A stretch of 59,934 nucleotides of DNA from CALWZE01 sp964645785 (GCA_964645785.1 CAZYAV010000009.1:1-59934); one strand, 5' to 3'; positions 16,513 to 25,948 are shown, numbered from the stretch's first letter. The notes: a model not told the origin generated them from the sequence alone. Made by a program: numbers and translations.

Positions 16513-19367
16513 TGGCGGCAAGCGGGTCGACAACAAAAAAGAAAAAGCCGGGCAAGGCGCAGCTGGAAAAGGAGCGGAAGCTGGCCGAGCTTGCGCGCCG
16601 CAAAAAGCAACAGCGGGATCGCACCGCGGTGGTGCTGCTGGTGTGCGGCATTGTGCTGACGGCGCTCGCCCTTGTCAGCGGGGAGAGCGTCTGGAACGCG
16701 GCGCACGAGGCGTTTTTCGGCGCGTTCGGGGTGCTCGCGTACGCCGCGGGCCCGTTCGCGTTCTGGTTCGCTGTCGCTTACGCGTTCGGCAAAAATCCCC
16801 CGCGCCCGGTTCTCATCAAGGGCGTGCTGCTGTTTTTTGCCATTGCGGGCGCGCTGCTGATTTTTGGCGGGCACGAGCTGAGCTATTCGTTTGCCCAGGA
16901 TGTTGTAGTGCTTTTCAACGACGGCAAGCTGCTTTCCGGCGGCGGCGCGGCGAGCGTTCTGTTCGGCTGGACGCTGCTGGCCGGCTGCGGGCAGACGGCG
17001 GCCAAGGTGCTGATTTCCGCGCTTATTTTCCTGCTGGTGATGCTTATCACGGGCAAGACGGTCGTCGACCTGGTCAACGGAGTGCGCAGGCCGCTCGACG
17101 CAATCAAGGAGCGCGCGGCGCTCGACGCCGAGCTGGAGGCCGCGCGCGCCCAGCAGGAGCCCGCGCCGCCCGAGGCGGGACAAGCCCCCGCCCGCCCGCG
17201 GGAGCCGGGGCTGTTGGCGGGGCTGTTCCGGGGCAGGCCGAACACGAAATTCGACATCGACGTGCCGATTGACCGCACCGAGACCGACCCGGACAAGGGG
17301 TATGAGGCGGCCGCGCCCCCCGCGGAAACGGCCGCGCCCGATCCGCTGCCCGAACCCGCGCCCGCCCCGCTGCCGATCGACTTTTCGCCGGAGGGCAAGC
17401 GCAAGGCGGCCGAGATAGCCCGGGAGACGGCGGCCTCCCGCCCGGCGGAGACGCGCTCGATTGACATTCCCTTGGGGCCGGATTTTGAGCCGGAGCCGGA
17501 CAAGGGCTTTGACGATACGCAGCAGATCATTGTCAACACGCGCACCGCGCCGGCAGGCCCTGCGGCGGAAATTGTGAGCGACCTGCTGCGCCAGCAGGAG
17601 ACGTTTGACGCCCTGTTTACGGATTTCGGCGGCTCCTCCCGGCCGCAGACGGCGGCGCAGAGCGGCGAGCCCGCGAATGATTCCGCGCAGCCGGTTCGGC
17701 AGGACGCGCCGGAAAGCGATTTTGCCCGCCGGATGGAGAACCTGTTCCGCGAGACGGCGGCAAACAATAAAGAGGAGATTCCCCACCTGTTCGACACGCC
17801 CGACGCCCCGGCGCGCGGCGCGGCGCCGGAGGACGCCGCGCAGACCCGGCAGGCGCTTGCCCGGCAGGAATACCAGTTCCCGCCGCTCTCGCTGCTGACC
17901 AGGCAGGAGGCGGACAACCCCGCGGCGGCGGACGCCGAGCTGCGGGCGAACGCCGCCGCGCTGGTCAAGACGCTGGAAAGCTTCGGCGTGCGCACGCGGA
18001 TGCTGGACGTGTCCCGCGGGCCGTCGGTCACCCGGTATGAGCTGCAGCCGGATACCGGCGTGCGGCTGAACAAAATCGTCAATCTCGCGGACGACCTCGC
18101 GCTCAACCTCGCGGCCGAGGTGCGCATCGAGGCGCCGATCCCCGGCAAGTCGGCCGTAGGCATCGAGGTGCCGAACAAGGTCGTCGGTACGGTCAACCTG
18201 CGCTCGGTCATCGAGAGCGACACCTTCCGCAGCTCCAAAGCGCCGCTCACCTTTGCGGTCGGCAAGGATATCAGCGGCGCGGTGCGGTGCGGGGATATCA
18301 GCAAGATGCCCCACCTGCTCATCGCCGGCTCCACGGGCATGGGCAAATCGGTCTGCATCAACTCGCTGCTCATCAGCCTTGTGTATAAATCCTCCCCCGC
18401 CGATTTGCAGCTGATCCTGATCGATCCGAAAATGGTCGAGTTCACCTGCTACAGCGGGCTGCCTCACCTGTACATTCCGGTGGTCACCGACCCCAAAAAG
18501 GCGGCGGGGGCGCTCGGCTCCGCCGTGGGGGAGATGATGCGGCGGTACACGCTGTTTTCCCGCTTTGGGGTGCGCAACGTCGAGGAATACAACGCGATGA
18601 TCGACCGGCAGGCGGCCGCCGGCGAGCCGCCCGAGACCGACGAGGGCGAGTCGCTGGAGAAAAAGCCGCGCATGGTCATCGTCATCGACGAGTTGGCCGA
18701 CCTGATGATGACCTCCCCCAACGAGGTGGAGGACGCAATCTGCCGCATCGCCCAGATGGGGCGCGCGGCGGGCGTGCACCTGGTGGTCGCCACCCAGCGC
18801 CCCTCGGTCGACGTCATTACCGGCACCATCAAAAACAATATCCCGACCCGCATCGCGTTCAAGGTATCCAGCCAAATTGACAGCCGCACCATCATCGACG
18901 CCGCGGGTGCGGAAAAGCTGATCGGCCGGGGCGACATGCTCTTTTTGCCGGTTGGCCAGCTCAAACCTATCCGGATACAGGGCTGCTTTGTCAGCGACAC
19001 CGAGGTGAACGCGGTGGTCGGCTTCCTCAAGCAGCATGCGGTGGCGCAGTACAACGAGCAGTTTATGCAGCAGGTTGAGGCGCTGGCCGCCGAGGTTGGC
19101 CAGAAGGGCAAGGGCGGCGCACCGGCGCCGGACAGCGGCGATGACACCATGCTGGAGGCGGCTATCGAGGTGGTTGTGGAGGCGGGGCAGGCGAGCACCT
19201 CCCTGCTGCAGCGCCGGCTCAAGCTGGGGTACGGCCGCGCGGCGCGGATTATGGACGAGATGTTCGAGATGGGCGTCATCGGCCCGAGCGAGGGCAGCAA
19301 GCCGCGCGAGGTGCGCATGACCCGGCAGCAGTGGCAGGAGCGGCTGATGAACCGGGACGGGGACTGA
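16512..19367 (+). CDS. DNA translocase FtsK/SpoIIIE
   Basis: A 951-residue DNA pump. Residues ~35-190 contain about four membrane segments, ~200-480 form a low-complexity Pro/Ala/Glu linker, and the RecA-like motor follows with Walker A GSTGMGKSV at ~606-614 and Walker B MVIVIDELADLMM at ~721-733. The C-terminal gamma winged helix (~875-951; QASTSLLQRRLKLGYGRAARIMDEMFEMGVIGP) reads KOPS/SRS-type sequences. It moves chromosome ends across the division or sporulation septum. Vegetative FtsK and forespore SpoIIIE cannot be separated by sequence alone. It overlaps uppP by one base and precedes the MBL gene by 4 bp. Confidence 0.95.
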   Translation: MAASGSTTKKKKPGKAQLEKERKLAELARRKKQQRDRTAVVLLVCGIVLTALALVSGESVWNAAHEAFFGAFGVLAYAAGPFAFWFAVAYAFGKNPPRPVLIKGVLLFFAIAGALLIFGGHELSYSFAQDVVVLFNDGKLLSGGGAASVLFGWTLLAGCGQTAAKVLISALIFLLVMLITGKTVVDLVNGVRRPLDAIKERAALDAELEAARAQQEPAPPEAGQAPARPREPGLLAGLFRGRPNTKFDIDVPIDRTETDPDKGYEAAAPPAETAAPDPLPEPAPAPLPIDFSPEGKRKAAEIARETAASRPAETRSIDIPLGPDFEPEPDKGFDDTQQIIVNTRTAPAGPAAEIVSDLLRQQETFDALFTDFGGSSRPQTAAQSGEPANDSAQPVRQDAPESDFARRMENLFRETAANNKEEIPHLFDTPDAPARGAAPEDAAQTRQALARQEYQFPPLSLLTRQEADNPAAADAELRANAAALVKTLESFGVRTRMLDVSRGPSVTRYELQPDTGVRLNKIVNLADDLALNLAAEVRIEAPIPGKSAVGIEVPNKVVGTVNLRSVIESDTFRSSKAPLTFAVGKDISGAVRCGDISKMPHLLIAGSTGMGKSVCINSLLISLVYKSSPADLQLILIDPKMVEFTCYSGLPHLYIPVVTDPKKAAGALGSAVGEMMRRYTLFSRFGVRNVEEYNAMIDRQAAAGEPPETDEGESLEKKPRMVIVIDELADLMMTSPNEVEDAICRIAQMGRAAGVHLVVATQRPSVDVITGTIKNNIPTRIAFKVSSQIDSRTIIDAAGAEKLIGRGDMLFLPVGQLKPIRIQGCFVSDTEVNAVVGFLKQHAVAQYNEQFMQQVEALAAEVGQKGKGGAPAPDSGDDTMLEAAIEVVVEAGQASTSLLQRRLKLGYGRAARIMDEMFEMGVIGPSEGSKPREVRMTRQQWQERLMNRDGD

Positions 19368-19371
19368 GCCG

Positions 19372-20397
19372 GTGAAGCGCAGGGTGATCCGCGCGGGAGC
19401 GGCCGGGTGCACCCGTTCCCGGCGCAGGACGGGGCGGCCGGTTTTGCTTGTGGCGGCGGTGCTGCTGGCAAGCGCGCTGCTGGTGCTGGTTTACGGCACG
19501 GGGACGCTGAGCTGGGAGGAGATTTTCTCCTTTGTGGGGCTGCATCCCGGCACAGCGCAGACCCAGACCGGCGCGGAACCGGATGAAACGGCGGCGGCCG
19601 CCGAGCCGCTTGCGCCGGACGAGGCCGCGGTGACCGTTCTGGACGTCGGGCAGGGGGACGCCATCCTGATTGAGACGCCGAAGGAGACGGTGCTGATTGA
19701 CGGCGGGGACGCCTATGCGGCGGATACGCTGTGCGGCGCGCTGCGGGCGCGAGGCATCGAGCGGCTGGACTATGTCTTTTTGACCCATCCGCACCGCGAT
19801 CACTTCGGCGGGCTGACGGCGGTGTTCCGGCAGTTCGAGATCGGCCGGCTGTATATGACAAGCTGGCCGCCGGACGAAACGCCGACAAACACGGCGTTTC
19901 TGGAATTTATGCAGGCCGCCGCGGACTGCGGGCTGGACGTGTGGATTGCCTCGCCCGGCGACCAGATTGCGCTGGATCTGGGGACGCTGACGGTGCTCTT
20001 TGCCGGCGGATTCAGCGAGCTGAACGACTGCTCCATCGTCCTGGATTATACCTATGGCGAAACCGCGTTTCTCTTTATGGGGGACGCCGGCTTTCAGGTG
20101 GAAAACAGACTGCTGGAGGACGGCCTGCCGGGGGAATACAGCCTGCTCAAGGCCGGGCATCACGGCTCCCGCTATTCAACGGGAGAGGCGTTTATCGAGC
20201 GGGTCAGCCCGGCGTATGTCGCGGTTTCCTGCGGCAGGGACAACCAGTACGGCTACCCGACACAGGAATTCGTCGAACGGGTTGAAGCCGTGGGCGCGCA
20301 GCTGCTGCGAACCGACCTTGACGGGAGCCTGCGGTTTATCAGCGACGGCGTCTCGCTGCGGGCGGAGACGCAAAAACAGGACGAGGAGGCGGCGTGA
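19372..20397 (+). CDS. ComEC/Rec2-like metallo-beta-lactamase fold hydrolase
   Basis: A 341-residue protein with an N-terminal basic patch and one membrane segment at ~25-45, then a metallo-beta-lactamase domain. VTVLDVGQGDAILIE is the ComEC-type opening, and THPHRDHFGG provides H139, H141, D143 and H144; KAGHHGS and a MGDAG segment complete the metal site. It looks like the free-standing form of the ComEC hydrolase domain, facing outside the membrane, and may cut nucleic acid or phosphodiesters. The start is GTG with only a weak upstream site, which suits coupling to ftsK, whose stop lies 4 bp upstream. It pairs with a DUF3006 gene. Confidence 0.88.
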   Translation: MKRRVIRAGAAGCTRSRRRTGRPVLLVAAVLLASALLVLVYGTGTLSWEEIFSFVGLHPGTAQTQTGAEPDETAAAAEPLAPDEAAVTVLDVGQGDAILIETPKETVLIDGGDAYAADTLCGALRARGIERLDYVFLTHPHRDHFGGLTAVFRQFEIGRLYMTSWPPDETPTNTAFLEFMQAAADCGLDVWIASPGDQIALDLGTLTVLFAGGFSELNDCSIVLDYTYGETAFLFMGDAGFQVENRLLEDGLPGEYSLLKAGHHGSRYSTGEAFIERVSPAYVAVSCGRDNQYGYPTQEFVERVEAVGAQLLRTDLDGSLRFISDGVSLRAETQKQDEEAA

Positions 20398-20400
20398 CGG

Positions 20401-20637
20401 ATGCTTTACAGTGTGGACAGGCTGGAGGACGGCGCGGCGGTGCTGGTTGATGAGCAGGGGGAAGAGCTGCTTTTGCGGGAACTGGCGCTGCCGCTGCGCG
20501 AGGGCATGGTGGTTGAGCGCACGGCGTCGGGGGCGTTCGTGCCCCGCGGCGACCTTGAGGACGCGCGCCGCCGCGAGGCGAACGAGCTGCTGGCGGGGCT
20601 GCTGGCAAAAAGCAGCCAGCCGCGCAAAAAGGATTGA
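20401..20637 (+). CDS. DUF3006 domain protein
   Basis: A 78-residue protein opening LYSVDRLEDGAAVLVDEQGEELLL and continuing LREGMVVERTASGAFVPR, the DUF3006 pattern. Genes of this family are often found beside ComEC-like hydrolases, as here, 3 bp after the MBL stop. The fold is probably a small beta-barrel; the function is unknown. It is likely the last gene of the uppP-ftsK-MBL operon. Confidence 0.85.
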   Translation: MLYSVDRLEDGAAVLVDEQGEELLLRELALPLREGMVVERTASGAFVPRGDLEDARRREANELLAGLLAKSSQPRKKD

Positions 20638-21031
20638 GCCGCCCGGGCGGACGTTGAAAATACGGCGCACGCCGGGGTTGAGCCGGGCGGCGGGCTGGGG
20701 CTTCGGCCGGGCGACCGAGCCGCCTGCACATCGGTGTGCGCCTGCCCTGGCAGGTATGACGATGCGGAAAAGGCGCTGCCCGTGCCCGGGAAAGAGAGGC
20801 GGCACGCCGGCGCTTCCGGTGTCGTTTGGCGCAGAGGCCGCGGGTGAGGACGCGCCTGTGCGGCAGGCGGCGTTTTTCTTGCCGAAGCAGCCCCGCGCCG
20901 TGCGGCGCAGGCGCCCTTTTTCCGCCCCTTGCGGCGGGGCTTTTGCAAAAGCTGCCGGAACCGGAACCGGCGGGATATCAATTGACCGGCGCGCGCTGCG
21001 CTGCGGGTGAACGGATAAAACGGAGGATAAA
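20638..21031. other. Spacer upstream of hisS
   Basis: About 390 bp, GC-rich. No T-box signature (AGGGTGGNACCGCG-like) is visible even though hisS is a frequent T-box target. A TTGACC at 20982 lacks a partner -10. No gene supported. Confidence 0.4.
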
Positions 21032-22393
21032 ATGAGCCAGACAATTGTGCAGCCGAGGACGCTTTCGGGATTCATGGAGCTTTCCCCGGCGGATCAGATC
21101 AAATTCAACAAAATTCGCGCGGCACTGGAGGAGACCTACCGCCTGTACGGGTTTTACCCGCTGGACACGCCGGTGCTGGAATACGCCGAGGTGCTGTTTG
21201 CAAAAGCGGGCGGCGAGACCGAAAAGCAGGTCTACCGCTTCCAAAAGGGGGACACCGACCTTGCCATGCGGTTTGATTTGACCGTGCCGCTCGCCAAATA
21301 CGCCGCGAAAAACCGAGGCGAGCTGACCTTCCCCTTCAAGCGGTATCAGATCGGCAAGGTTTACCGCGGCGAGCGCGCACAGAAGGGGCGGTTCCGCGAA
21401 TTTTACCAAAGCGACATCGACATCATCGGGGACGGCGAGCTGAGCATCGTCAACGACGCGGAAATTCCCAGCATCATCTACAACCTGTTCACCCGGCTCG
21501 GGCTGGAGGATTTCACCATCCGGCTGAACAACCGCAAGGTGCTTTCCGGTTTTTTTGAGATGCTGGACGTGGGCGACCGCGCCGGGGACATCATGCGCAT
21601 CGTCGACAAGCTTGAGAAGGCCGGCCGGGAGGCCGTGATTGCCGAGCTCACCTCCATCGGGGTGGGGGAGGCCATGTGTGCGAGGCTGCTCGATTTCATC
21701 GCCATCCGCGGCGAAAACGAGGCGGTGATTGCTCAGCTGCGCGGCCTGTCCGGGCAGAGTGCGCTGTTTGCGCAGGGAGTGCAGGAGCTGGAGCTGGTGA
21801 CCCGGTATCTGGACGCGTTCGGCGTGCCGCGCAAAAACTGCCGGATTGACCTGTCCATTGCGCGCGGGCTGGACTACTACACCGGCACGGTGTATGAAAC
21901 GACCTTCAACAAGCACCCCGAAATCGGCAGCATCTGCTCGGGCGGGCGGTACGACAACCTGGCTGCCTTTTACACAAAGGCGCAGATGCCCGGCGTCGGC
22001 ATCTCCATCGGACTGACCCGGCTGTTTTACATCCTCAACGAGATGGACTACATCGACGGCGGGACAAACAGCCCGGCCGATCTGCTCGTCATCCCGATGA
22101 CCGACGACCTTGTCCCGGCCATCTCGACCGCGTCCGCCATGCGCGCCAAGGGGGTGCGCACCCAGATTTATTTTGAGGACAGGAAGTTCAAGCACAAAAT
22201 CGGCTACGCGGACAAACTGGGCATCCCGTTTGCCCTTTTCCTCGGCGAGGAGGAGATAAGCGGCGGCAAAGTCTCGCTCAAAAACCTGCGCACCGGCGAG
22301 CAGCGGCAGATGACGGCCGACGAGGCCGCCGCGGCAGTGCTCGCGCAGGTGCAGGCGGACAGCGCCGCGCGGATTATCAACACCGAGCGGTAA
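21032..22393 (+). CDS. hisS: Histidine--tRNA ligase
   Basis: A 453-residue class II aminoacyl-tRNA synthetase that charges tRNA-His. Motif 2 is YRGERAQKGRFREFYQSDIDIIG, the histidine-specific signature is ARGLDYYTGTVYE around 277-289, and motif 3 GVGISIGLTRL follows. The C-terminal anticodon-binding domain (~330-453) contains DLLVIPMTDD and IYFEDRKFKHKIGYADKLGIPF. Ser stands where many homologues have Cys in FREFYQ(C/S)D. ACGGAGGATAAA precedes the ATG. It is a single-gene unit between long spacers, with a strong terminator downstream. Confidence 0.96.
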   Translation: MSQTIVQPRTLSGFMELSPADQIKFNKIRAALEETYRLYGFYPLDTPVLEYAEVLFAKAGGETEKQVYRFQKGDTDLAMRFDLTVPLAKYAAKNRGELTFPFKRYQIGKVYRGERAQKGRFREFYQSDIDIIGDGELSIVNDAEIPSIIYNLFTRLGLEDFTIRLNNRKVLSGFFEMLDVGDRAGDIMRIVDKLEKAGREAVIAELTSIGVGEAMCARLLDFIAIRGENEAVIAQLRGLSGQSALFAQGVQELELVTRYLDAFGVPRKNCRIDLSIARGLDYYTGTVYETTFNKHPEIGSICSGGRYDNLAAFYTKAQMPGVGISIGLTRLFYILNEMDYIDGGTNSPADLLVIPMTDDLVPAISTASAMRAKGVRTQIYFEDRKFKHKIGYADKLGIPFALFLGEEEISGGKVSLKNLRTGEQRQMTADEAAAAVLAQVQADSAARIINTER

Positions 22394-22501
22394 GCCTGCG
22401 CTGCCCGGCAGCGGCGGTTTCGTCGGGATGGGCGGGCGCTCCGCGACCCGGAACAGGTATTCTGTGACCCGGCAAAAAGCAGCCCGCGGCAACCGAAAAG
22501 G

Positions 22502-22555
22502 ACAGCCCCGGCGCTTTGCGTAAGAGCAAAGGCCGGGGCTGTTTTGTGTGTTTTT
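22502..22555 (+). terminator. Terminator of hisS
   Basis: 11-bp inverted repeat ACAGCCCCGGC (22502-22512) and GCCGGGGCTGT (22532-22542), with further pairing CTTTG/CAAAG inside the loop, followed by TTTGTGTGTTTTT. Confidence 0.88.
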
Positions 22556-23065
22556 GCAGCGGGTTTGGCCGGCGACCTTGCGCCGGCCGTGGTGGGGAAC
22601 CGGCGATCCGCGGGGCAGCCCGGTGCGGGAACCCGGGCTTTCCAAGCGGTGTGTTTTGCCGCCGCTCAGGGTTGCCGGGACGTTCTTGCCGGTTGCTGCG
22701 GGTCTGCACGCGTGTTTTGCGCTCGGCCAATCCGCGCGGCTTTTCAAAGCGGGTGCTCAAAAAGGGCTTTCCGCGGGGGATTTTGCCCCAGACCGGAGCC
22801 CACCCGCACGCCGCAAACCGCCGCTCGGCTGCGGCGATGTCCCGCACACCCGGCGGCCGCATACTGTTCTTGTGCGTGGATAGATCGGCGCTGCACAGAC
22901 ACGGAAAAACCGCCGGAGACATTGCGGCTTTGCCGAGCCGGGCGCGCCCTTGCGTGCTGCCGGGCTGCAAGGAGCTTGCCGCCCACTGTGAAGCGGGGAA
23001 ATGGGTGTGCATCCCCGAAAGCGTCTCCCCGCCCCGCCGCGAACCGTCCGCAAAGCGCAGCACAG
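22556..23065. other. GC-rich spacer
   Basis: About 510 bp between hisS and the convergent C26 peptidase gene. Many short frames but none with family resemblance and a ribosome site. Nothing else seen. Confidence 0.4.
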
Positions 23066-23138
23066 GCCGCCGCCGCTTTTGCCGCGCCCGGCGGGCAGCG
23101 CCGCGCTATTCCCCGGCCGCGGCAAAAGCGGCGGCGGC
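23066..23138. repeat. Perfect 21-bp inverted repeat across the end of the C26 gene
   Basis: The left arm (23066-23086) and right arm (23118-23138) are exact reverse complements around a 31-nt spacer. The right arm lies inside the last codons of the minus-strand peptidase gene, encoding its Ala-rich end, and the stop codon falls in the loop. On the minus strand it would form a long hairpin right at the 3' end of the message, with no U-run after it. Confidence 0.85.
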
Positions 23139-23828
23139 TTCGGTGAACGCGGCGAACAGCCGCCTCGACCGCTCGTCGCGGCGGAACAGGTGCTCGGGGT
23201 GCCACTGTACGGCGAGGAAGAAGGGGGTCTGCGCGCCCTCAACCGCTTCGGGGACGCCGTCCTCCGCCGTGGCGGTACAGCTGAGCCCCGGGGCGATGCG
23301 CCGCAGCGCCTGATGGTGCATACTGTTGACGCCGAACCGCTCGCCGCACAGCGCAGCGACCCGGCTGCCCGGCTGCGCCTGCACCGTGTGAATGAACCGG
23401 GCGCGCTTGGGAAAATCCCTGTGGCGGCCGTGCGCGCCCTCCATTTCCCCGATATCCTGCCACAGGCTGCCGCCAAGCGCGACGTTGACGAGCTGGCAGC
23501 CGCGGCAGATGCCGAGAACCGGCATCTGCCGCCGGATTGCCTGCGCGAGATAGAGCGGCTCGGCGATGTCGCGGCCGGGATGCGGGGCGCCGCACAGCTC
23601 GTGCGGCTGCTCGCCGTAAAGCCGCGGGTCGATGTCCGCGCCGCCGGGCAGCAGCAGCCCCGCGCAGGCGCCGAGCTGTTCTTCCGCCTCCTCGGCCGTT
23701 TGGATAAGCGGCAGAAGCCGCGGCTCGGCGCCGGACGCCCGCAGCGCGTGGAGGTATTTGCTTTTCATATAGCGGCGGAACAGGCCGCCGCCCAAATCAA
23801 CGATCCCGATCAGAGGCTGCATCTGCAT
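23106..23828 (-). CDS. Gamma-glutamyl-gamma-aminobutyrate hydrolase-like peptidase C26
   Basis: A 240-residue class I glutamine amidotransferase-fold enzyme. VLGICRGCQ gives nucleophile Cys108, LLLPGGADIDP is the oxyanion strand, and VQWHPEH carries the catalytic His and Glu. Relatives (PuuD and others) release GABA or amino acids from gamma-glutamyl conjugates. Two in-frame ATGs, at 23828 and 23822, are possible; neither has a good ribosome site, consistent with coupling to the permease gene, whose stop is 7 bp upstream. The pairing suggests uptake and hydrolysis of a gamma-glutamyl or related amino compound; this is inference. Confidence 0.88.
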   Translation of the reverse strand: MQMQPLIGIVDLGGGLFRRYMKSKYLHALRASGAEPRLLPLIQTAEEAEEQLGACAGLLLPGGADIDPRLYGEQPHELCGAPHPGRDIAEPLYLAQAIRRQMPVLGICRGCQLVNVALGGSLWQDIGEMEGAHGRHRDFPKRARFIHTVQAQPGSRVAALCGERFGVNSMHHQALRRIAPGLSCTATAEDGVPEAVEGAQTPFFLAVQWHPEHLFRRDERSRRLFAAFTEAAAAFAAAGE

Positions 23829-23835
23829 GGCGCGC

Positions 23836-24999
23836 TCAGCCGATGGAAAGCAGCGAGCCGACGGCGGCCGCCATGCTTGCCGCAATCACCAGAATCCGGA
23901 ACGGCAGGGTTCCGAACCGGCCGCAGATGGGGCTCTCCCCGCCCGCCCTTCTGCGGGAAATGCCGTAGGTGACAATCAAAAGCAGCCCGCCGATGACCGA
24001 AATTGCGCTCACTATGCGGGTGAAGGAGAGAAAGGTTCCCAGCCCAAGCACCGCAATGACGAAAGAGGGCACAGCCGCAAGCAGCCAGCTGACCCGGTTG
24101 TTCAGCCTAAGCTGCTCGTGGACAATATCGCGCAGGTTGAGGGTGCTGGACCAAAAGGTGGTGACGAGAGCCAGCAGGGTGAACAGGCTGCCGATCCACA
24201 CGGCCCAGCTGCCCACCCCGCGGGAAAGCCCCAAAAGCGCAAGCTCGGTCACCTGCCCGCGCGAGCCGAGCAGGGCTGCAAAGGTCAGCACCAGTACCAG
24301 CGCCGCGTCTGCGCCGATCCCAAGGACGATCGAGCGCCGCACCTTTTTCGCGTCGCCGTTCAGCCCCTTGACTGCCTGGATCACGCTCTGGTTCGCCGCA
24401 AGGGCAAACATCGTCATCCCGAACAGGGCGAGCGCGGCGCTGCCGCTCTGCGTCCGGGCGGGGAGCGGCGTCCATTCGATGAAGCAGACCGCAACCGCCA
24501 GCGCCGCGACAATCCCGTAAATCAGCGCAACGGTGAATTTTTCAAACACGCCCACCGCTTTCAGCCCAAACAGGACGACCGCGCCGGCCAGGGCGAAAAA
24601 GACAGTCTCGGCAAGCCACAGCGGCATCGGGACAAGCGCTGCGATGGCCTCCGCCGAGCCGATGATGTAGCCGCTGATGTTGATGACAACGGAAAAGCCA
24701 AACACCACGAACGCAATCCAGCTCAGCGGCTTTTTGGCTTTGCCGACAAACAGGAACGACTCGAAGCACCCCACCATCTGCAAGCCGCCGCAGTTGTACG
24801 AAAGCTCCGCAATCATGAAATGCAGCAGCACATTGAACACAAAGGATGCCAGAATAATCAGCAGAATGGACGCGACGCTGTTGCGCGCGGCAAGATAGGG
24901 CACTGCCATAATCCCGCCGCCGATGCTGTGCCCGATGATGATGCTTGTGGCCTCCCACACCGACAGCCGCGCTTCGCTTTCAATCGGTTTTGCCGCCAT
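23836..24999 (-). CDS. Amino acid permease, aromatic/HAAAP-APC type
   Basis: A 387-residue permease with about 11 membrane segments. The opening WEATSIIIGHSIGGGIMAVPYLAARNS has the small-residue-rich helix 1 break of the APC superfamily, closest in feel to the TyrP/Mtr aromatic amino acid carriers. The start at 24999 is chosen for the GGGGGAAAAG in front of it; the frame extends upstream without support. It is the first gene of a two-gene minus-strand operon with the C26 peptidase. The substrate is not readable. Confidence 0.85.
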   Translation of the reverse strand: MAAKPIESEARLSVWEATSIIIGHSIGGGIMAVPYLAARNSVASILLIILASFVFNVLLHFMIAELSYNCGGLQMVGCFESFLFVGKAKKPLSWIAFVVFGFSVVINISGYIIGSAEAIAALVPMPLWLAETVFFALAGAVVLFGLKAVGVFEKFTVALIYGIVAALAVAVCFIEWTPLPARTQSGSAALALFGMTMFALAANQSVIQAVKGLNGDAKKVRRSIVLGIGADAALVLVLTFAALLGSRGQVTELALLGLSRGVGSWAVWIGSLFTLLALVTTFWSSTLNLRDIVHEQLRLNNRVSWLLAAVPSFVIAVLGLGTFLSFTRIVSAISVIGGLLLIVTYGISRRRAGGESPICGRFGTLPFRILVIAASMAAAVGSLLSIG

Positions 25000-25039
25000 A
25001 TTCTTTTCCCCCGAATGCTGTGTGATAAAATACAGCTTC

Positions 25040-25068
25040 AGTATAACAGAATCGGGCTCCCGCGCCAA
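25040..25068 (-). promoter_or_regulatory. Probable promoter of the permease operon
   Basis: Minus strand TTGGCG (25068-25063), 17-bp spacer, TATACT (25045-25040), 41 bp before the permease start. Strong -10, weak -35. Confidence 0.5.
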
Positions 25069-25249
25069 TAGAAACGGCGTATTTGGCCGGCAAAGCGAGC
25101 CGGAATCGGTTTAAAACCCGGGGAAAGGGTGGCCGCCGCGGCGGATTGCCGCCCGCCGTTTTACCCTGCCGCATTGGACGGACGGCGCGCACGCGGCCTT
25201 GTTTGCCATAAATAATGCGCCAAAGGGAATAGAAAAAAGAGCCGGCTTG

Positions 25250-25258
25250 TGCTATAAT
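25250..25258 (+). promoter_or_regulatory. Extended -10 promoter upstream of the nitroreductase
   Basis: TGCTATAAT at 25250-25258 is a consensus extended -10 (TGnTATAAT); no good -35 is present, as expected for this class. It lies 144 bp before the nitroreductase start. The rest of the 25069-25401 spacer holds nothing recognised. Confidence 0.6.
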
Positions 25259-25401
25259 ACCAGACAAATGAGCTGCCCGCGCGGCCGGAACCGGCAGCGG
25301 CGCCGTGCAAAACGCAGCCGCGGCGCGCTGTGGGGCGCCCGTTTATTTCGGACAACCGAACCGGCGGTTACGGCCGGTTTGCAACGGGAGGAATTGGAAA
25401 A

Positions 25402-25917
25402 ATGGAGCTGTTTGAAGCAATCCGGGGCCGGCGCAGCGTGCGCGCCTTTGCCGCAAAGCCGGTTGAGCGCGCGCTGACCGAGCAGGTCGTCGAGGCCGGC
25501 ATCCTTGCGCCGACCGGGATGAACGCCCAGACGCGCCGCCTGACCGTGGTGGAGGACAAGCAGAAGATGCAGGCGCTGGCGCAGGCGGTCGCCGCCGCCG
25601 GCGGCCTTAAGCCGGAATACAATTTTTACAACCCGCCGGTGTTTATCCTTGTCTCGGACGAGGCGGCGAGCCCGAACGGGCTGGCCAACTGCGCCTGCGC
25701 GCTGGAAAACATGATGCTGGCGGCGCATGGGCTCGGGCTGGGCGCGGTCTGGATCAATCAGGTCGGCGCGGTGTGCGACACCCCGGCGGTGCGCGCGCTG
25801 CTGGACGGGATGCGGCTGCCCCAAAGCCAGCGGGTATACGGCGCGCTGGCGCTCGGCTGGCCGGCGGCGGATGGCGCGCCGGTGAGCAAGCGGCGGGACG
25901 TTGTCGAGTGGGTTTGA
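25402..25917 (+). CDS. Nitroreductase family protein
   Basis: A 171-residue FMN-binding nitroreductase. IRGRRSVRAFAAKPVE at ~7-22 is the conserved FMN-phosphate-binding opening, APTGMNAQ at ~37-44 lines the flavin, and ALALGWPAA near the end matches the family C-terminus. Such enzymes use NAD(P)H to reduce nitro compounds or quinones as dimers. ATG 25402 follows GGGAGGAATTGG. Its last codons lie 31 bp before the TrkH start. Confidence 0.92.
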   Translation: MELFEAIRGRRSVRAFAAKPVERALTEQVVEAGILAPTGMNAQTRRLTVVEDKQKMQALAQAVAAAGGLKPEYNFYNPPVFILVSDEAASPNGLANCACALENMMLAAHGLGLGAVWINQVGAVCDTPAVRALLDGMRLPQSQRVYGALALGWPAADGAPVSKRRDVVEWV

Positions 25918-25948
25918 CGGCGCGGGAAAGGAATTGCGGCAACCACAC

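Noticed and set aside
16509..19412. Open minus-strand frame of ~970 codons opposite ftsK
   Set aside because: Complete antisense shadow of the translocase gene; no ribosome site or recognisable domain.
20638..21031. T-box riboswitch upstream of hisS
   Set aside because: No T-box sequence, specifier stem or antiterminator pair could be found.
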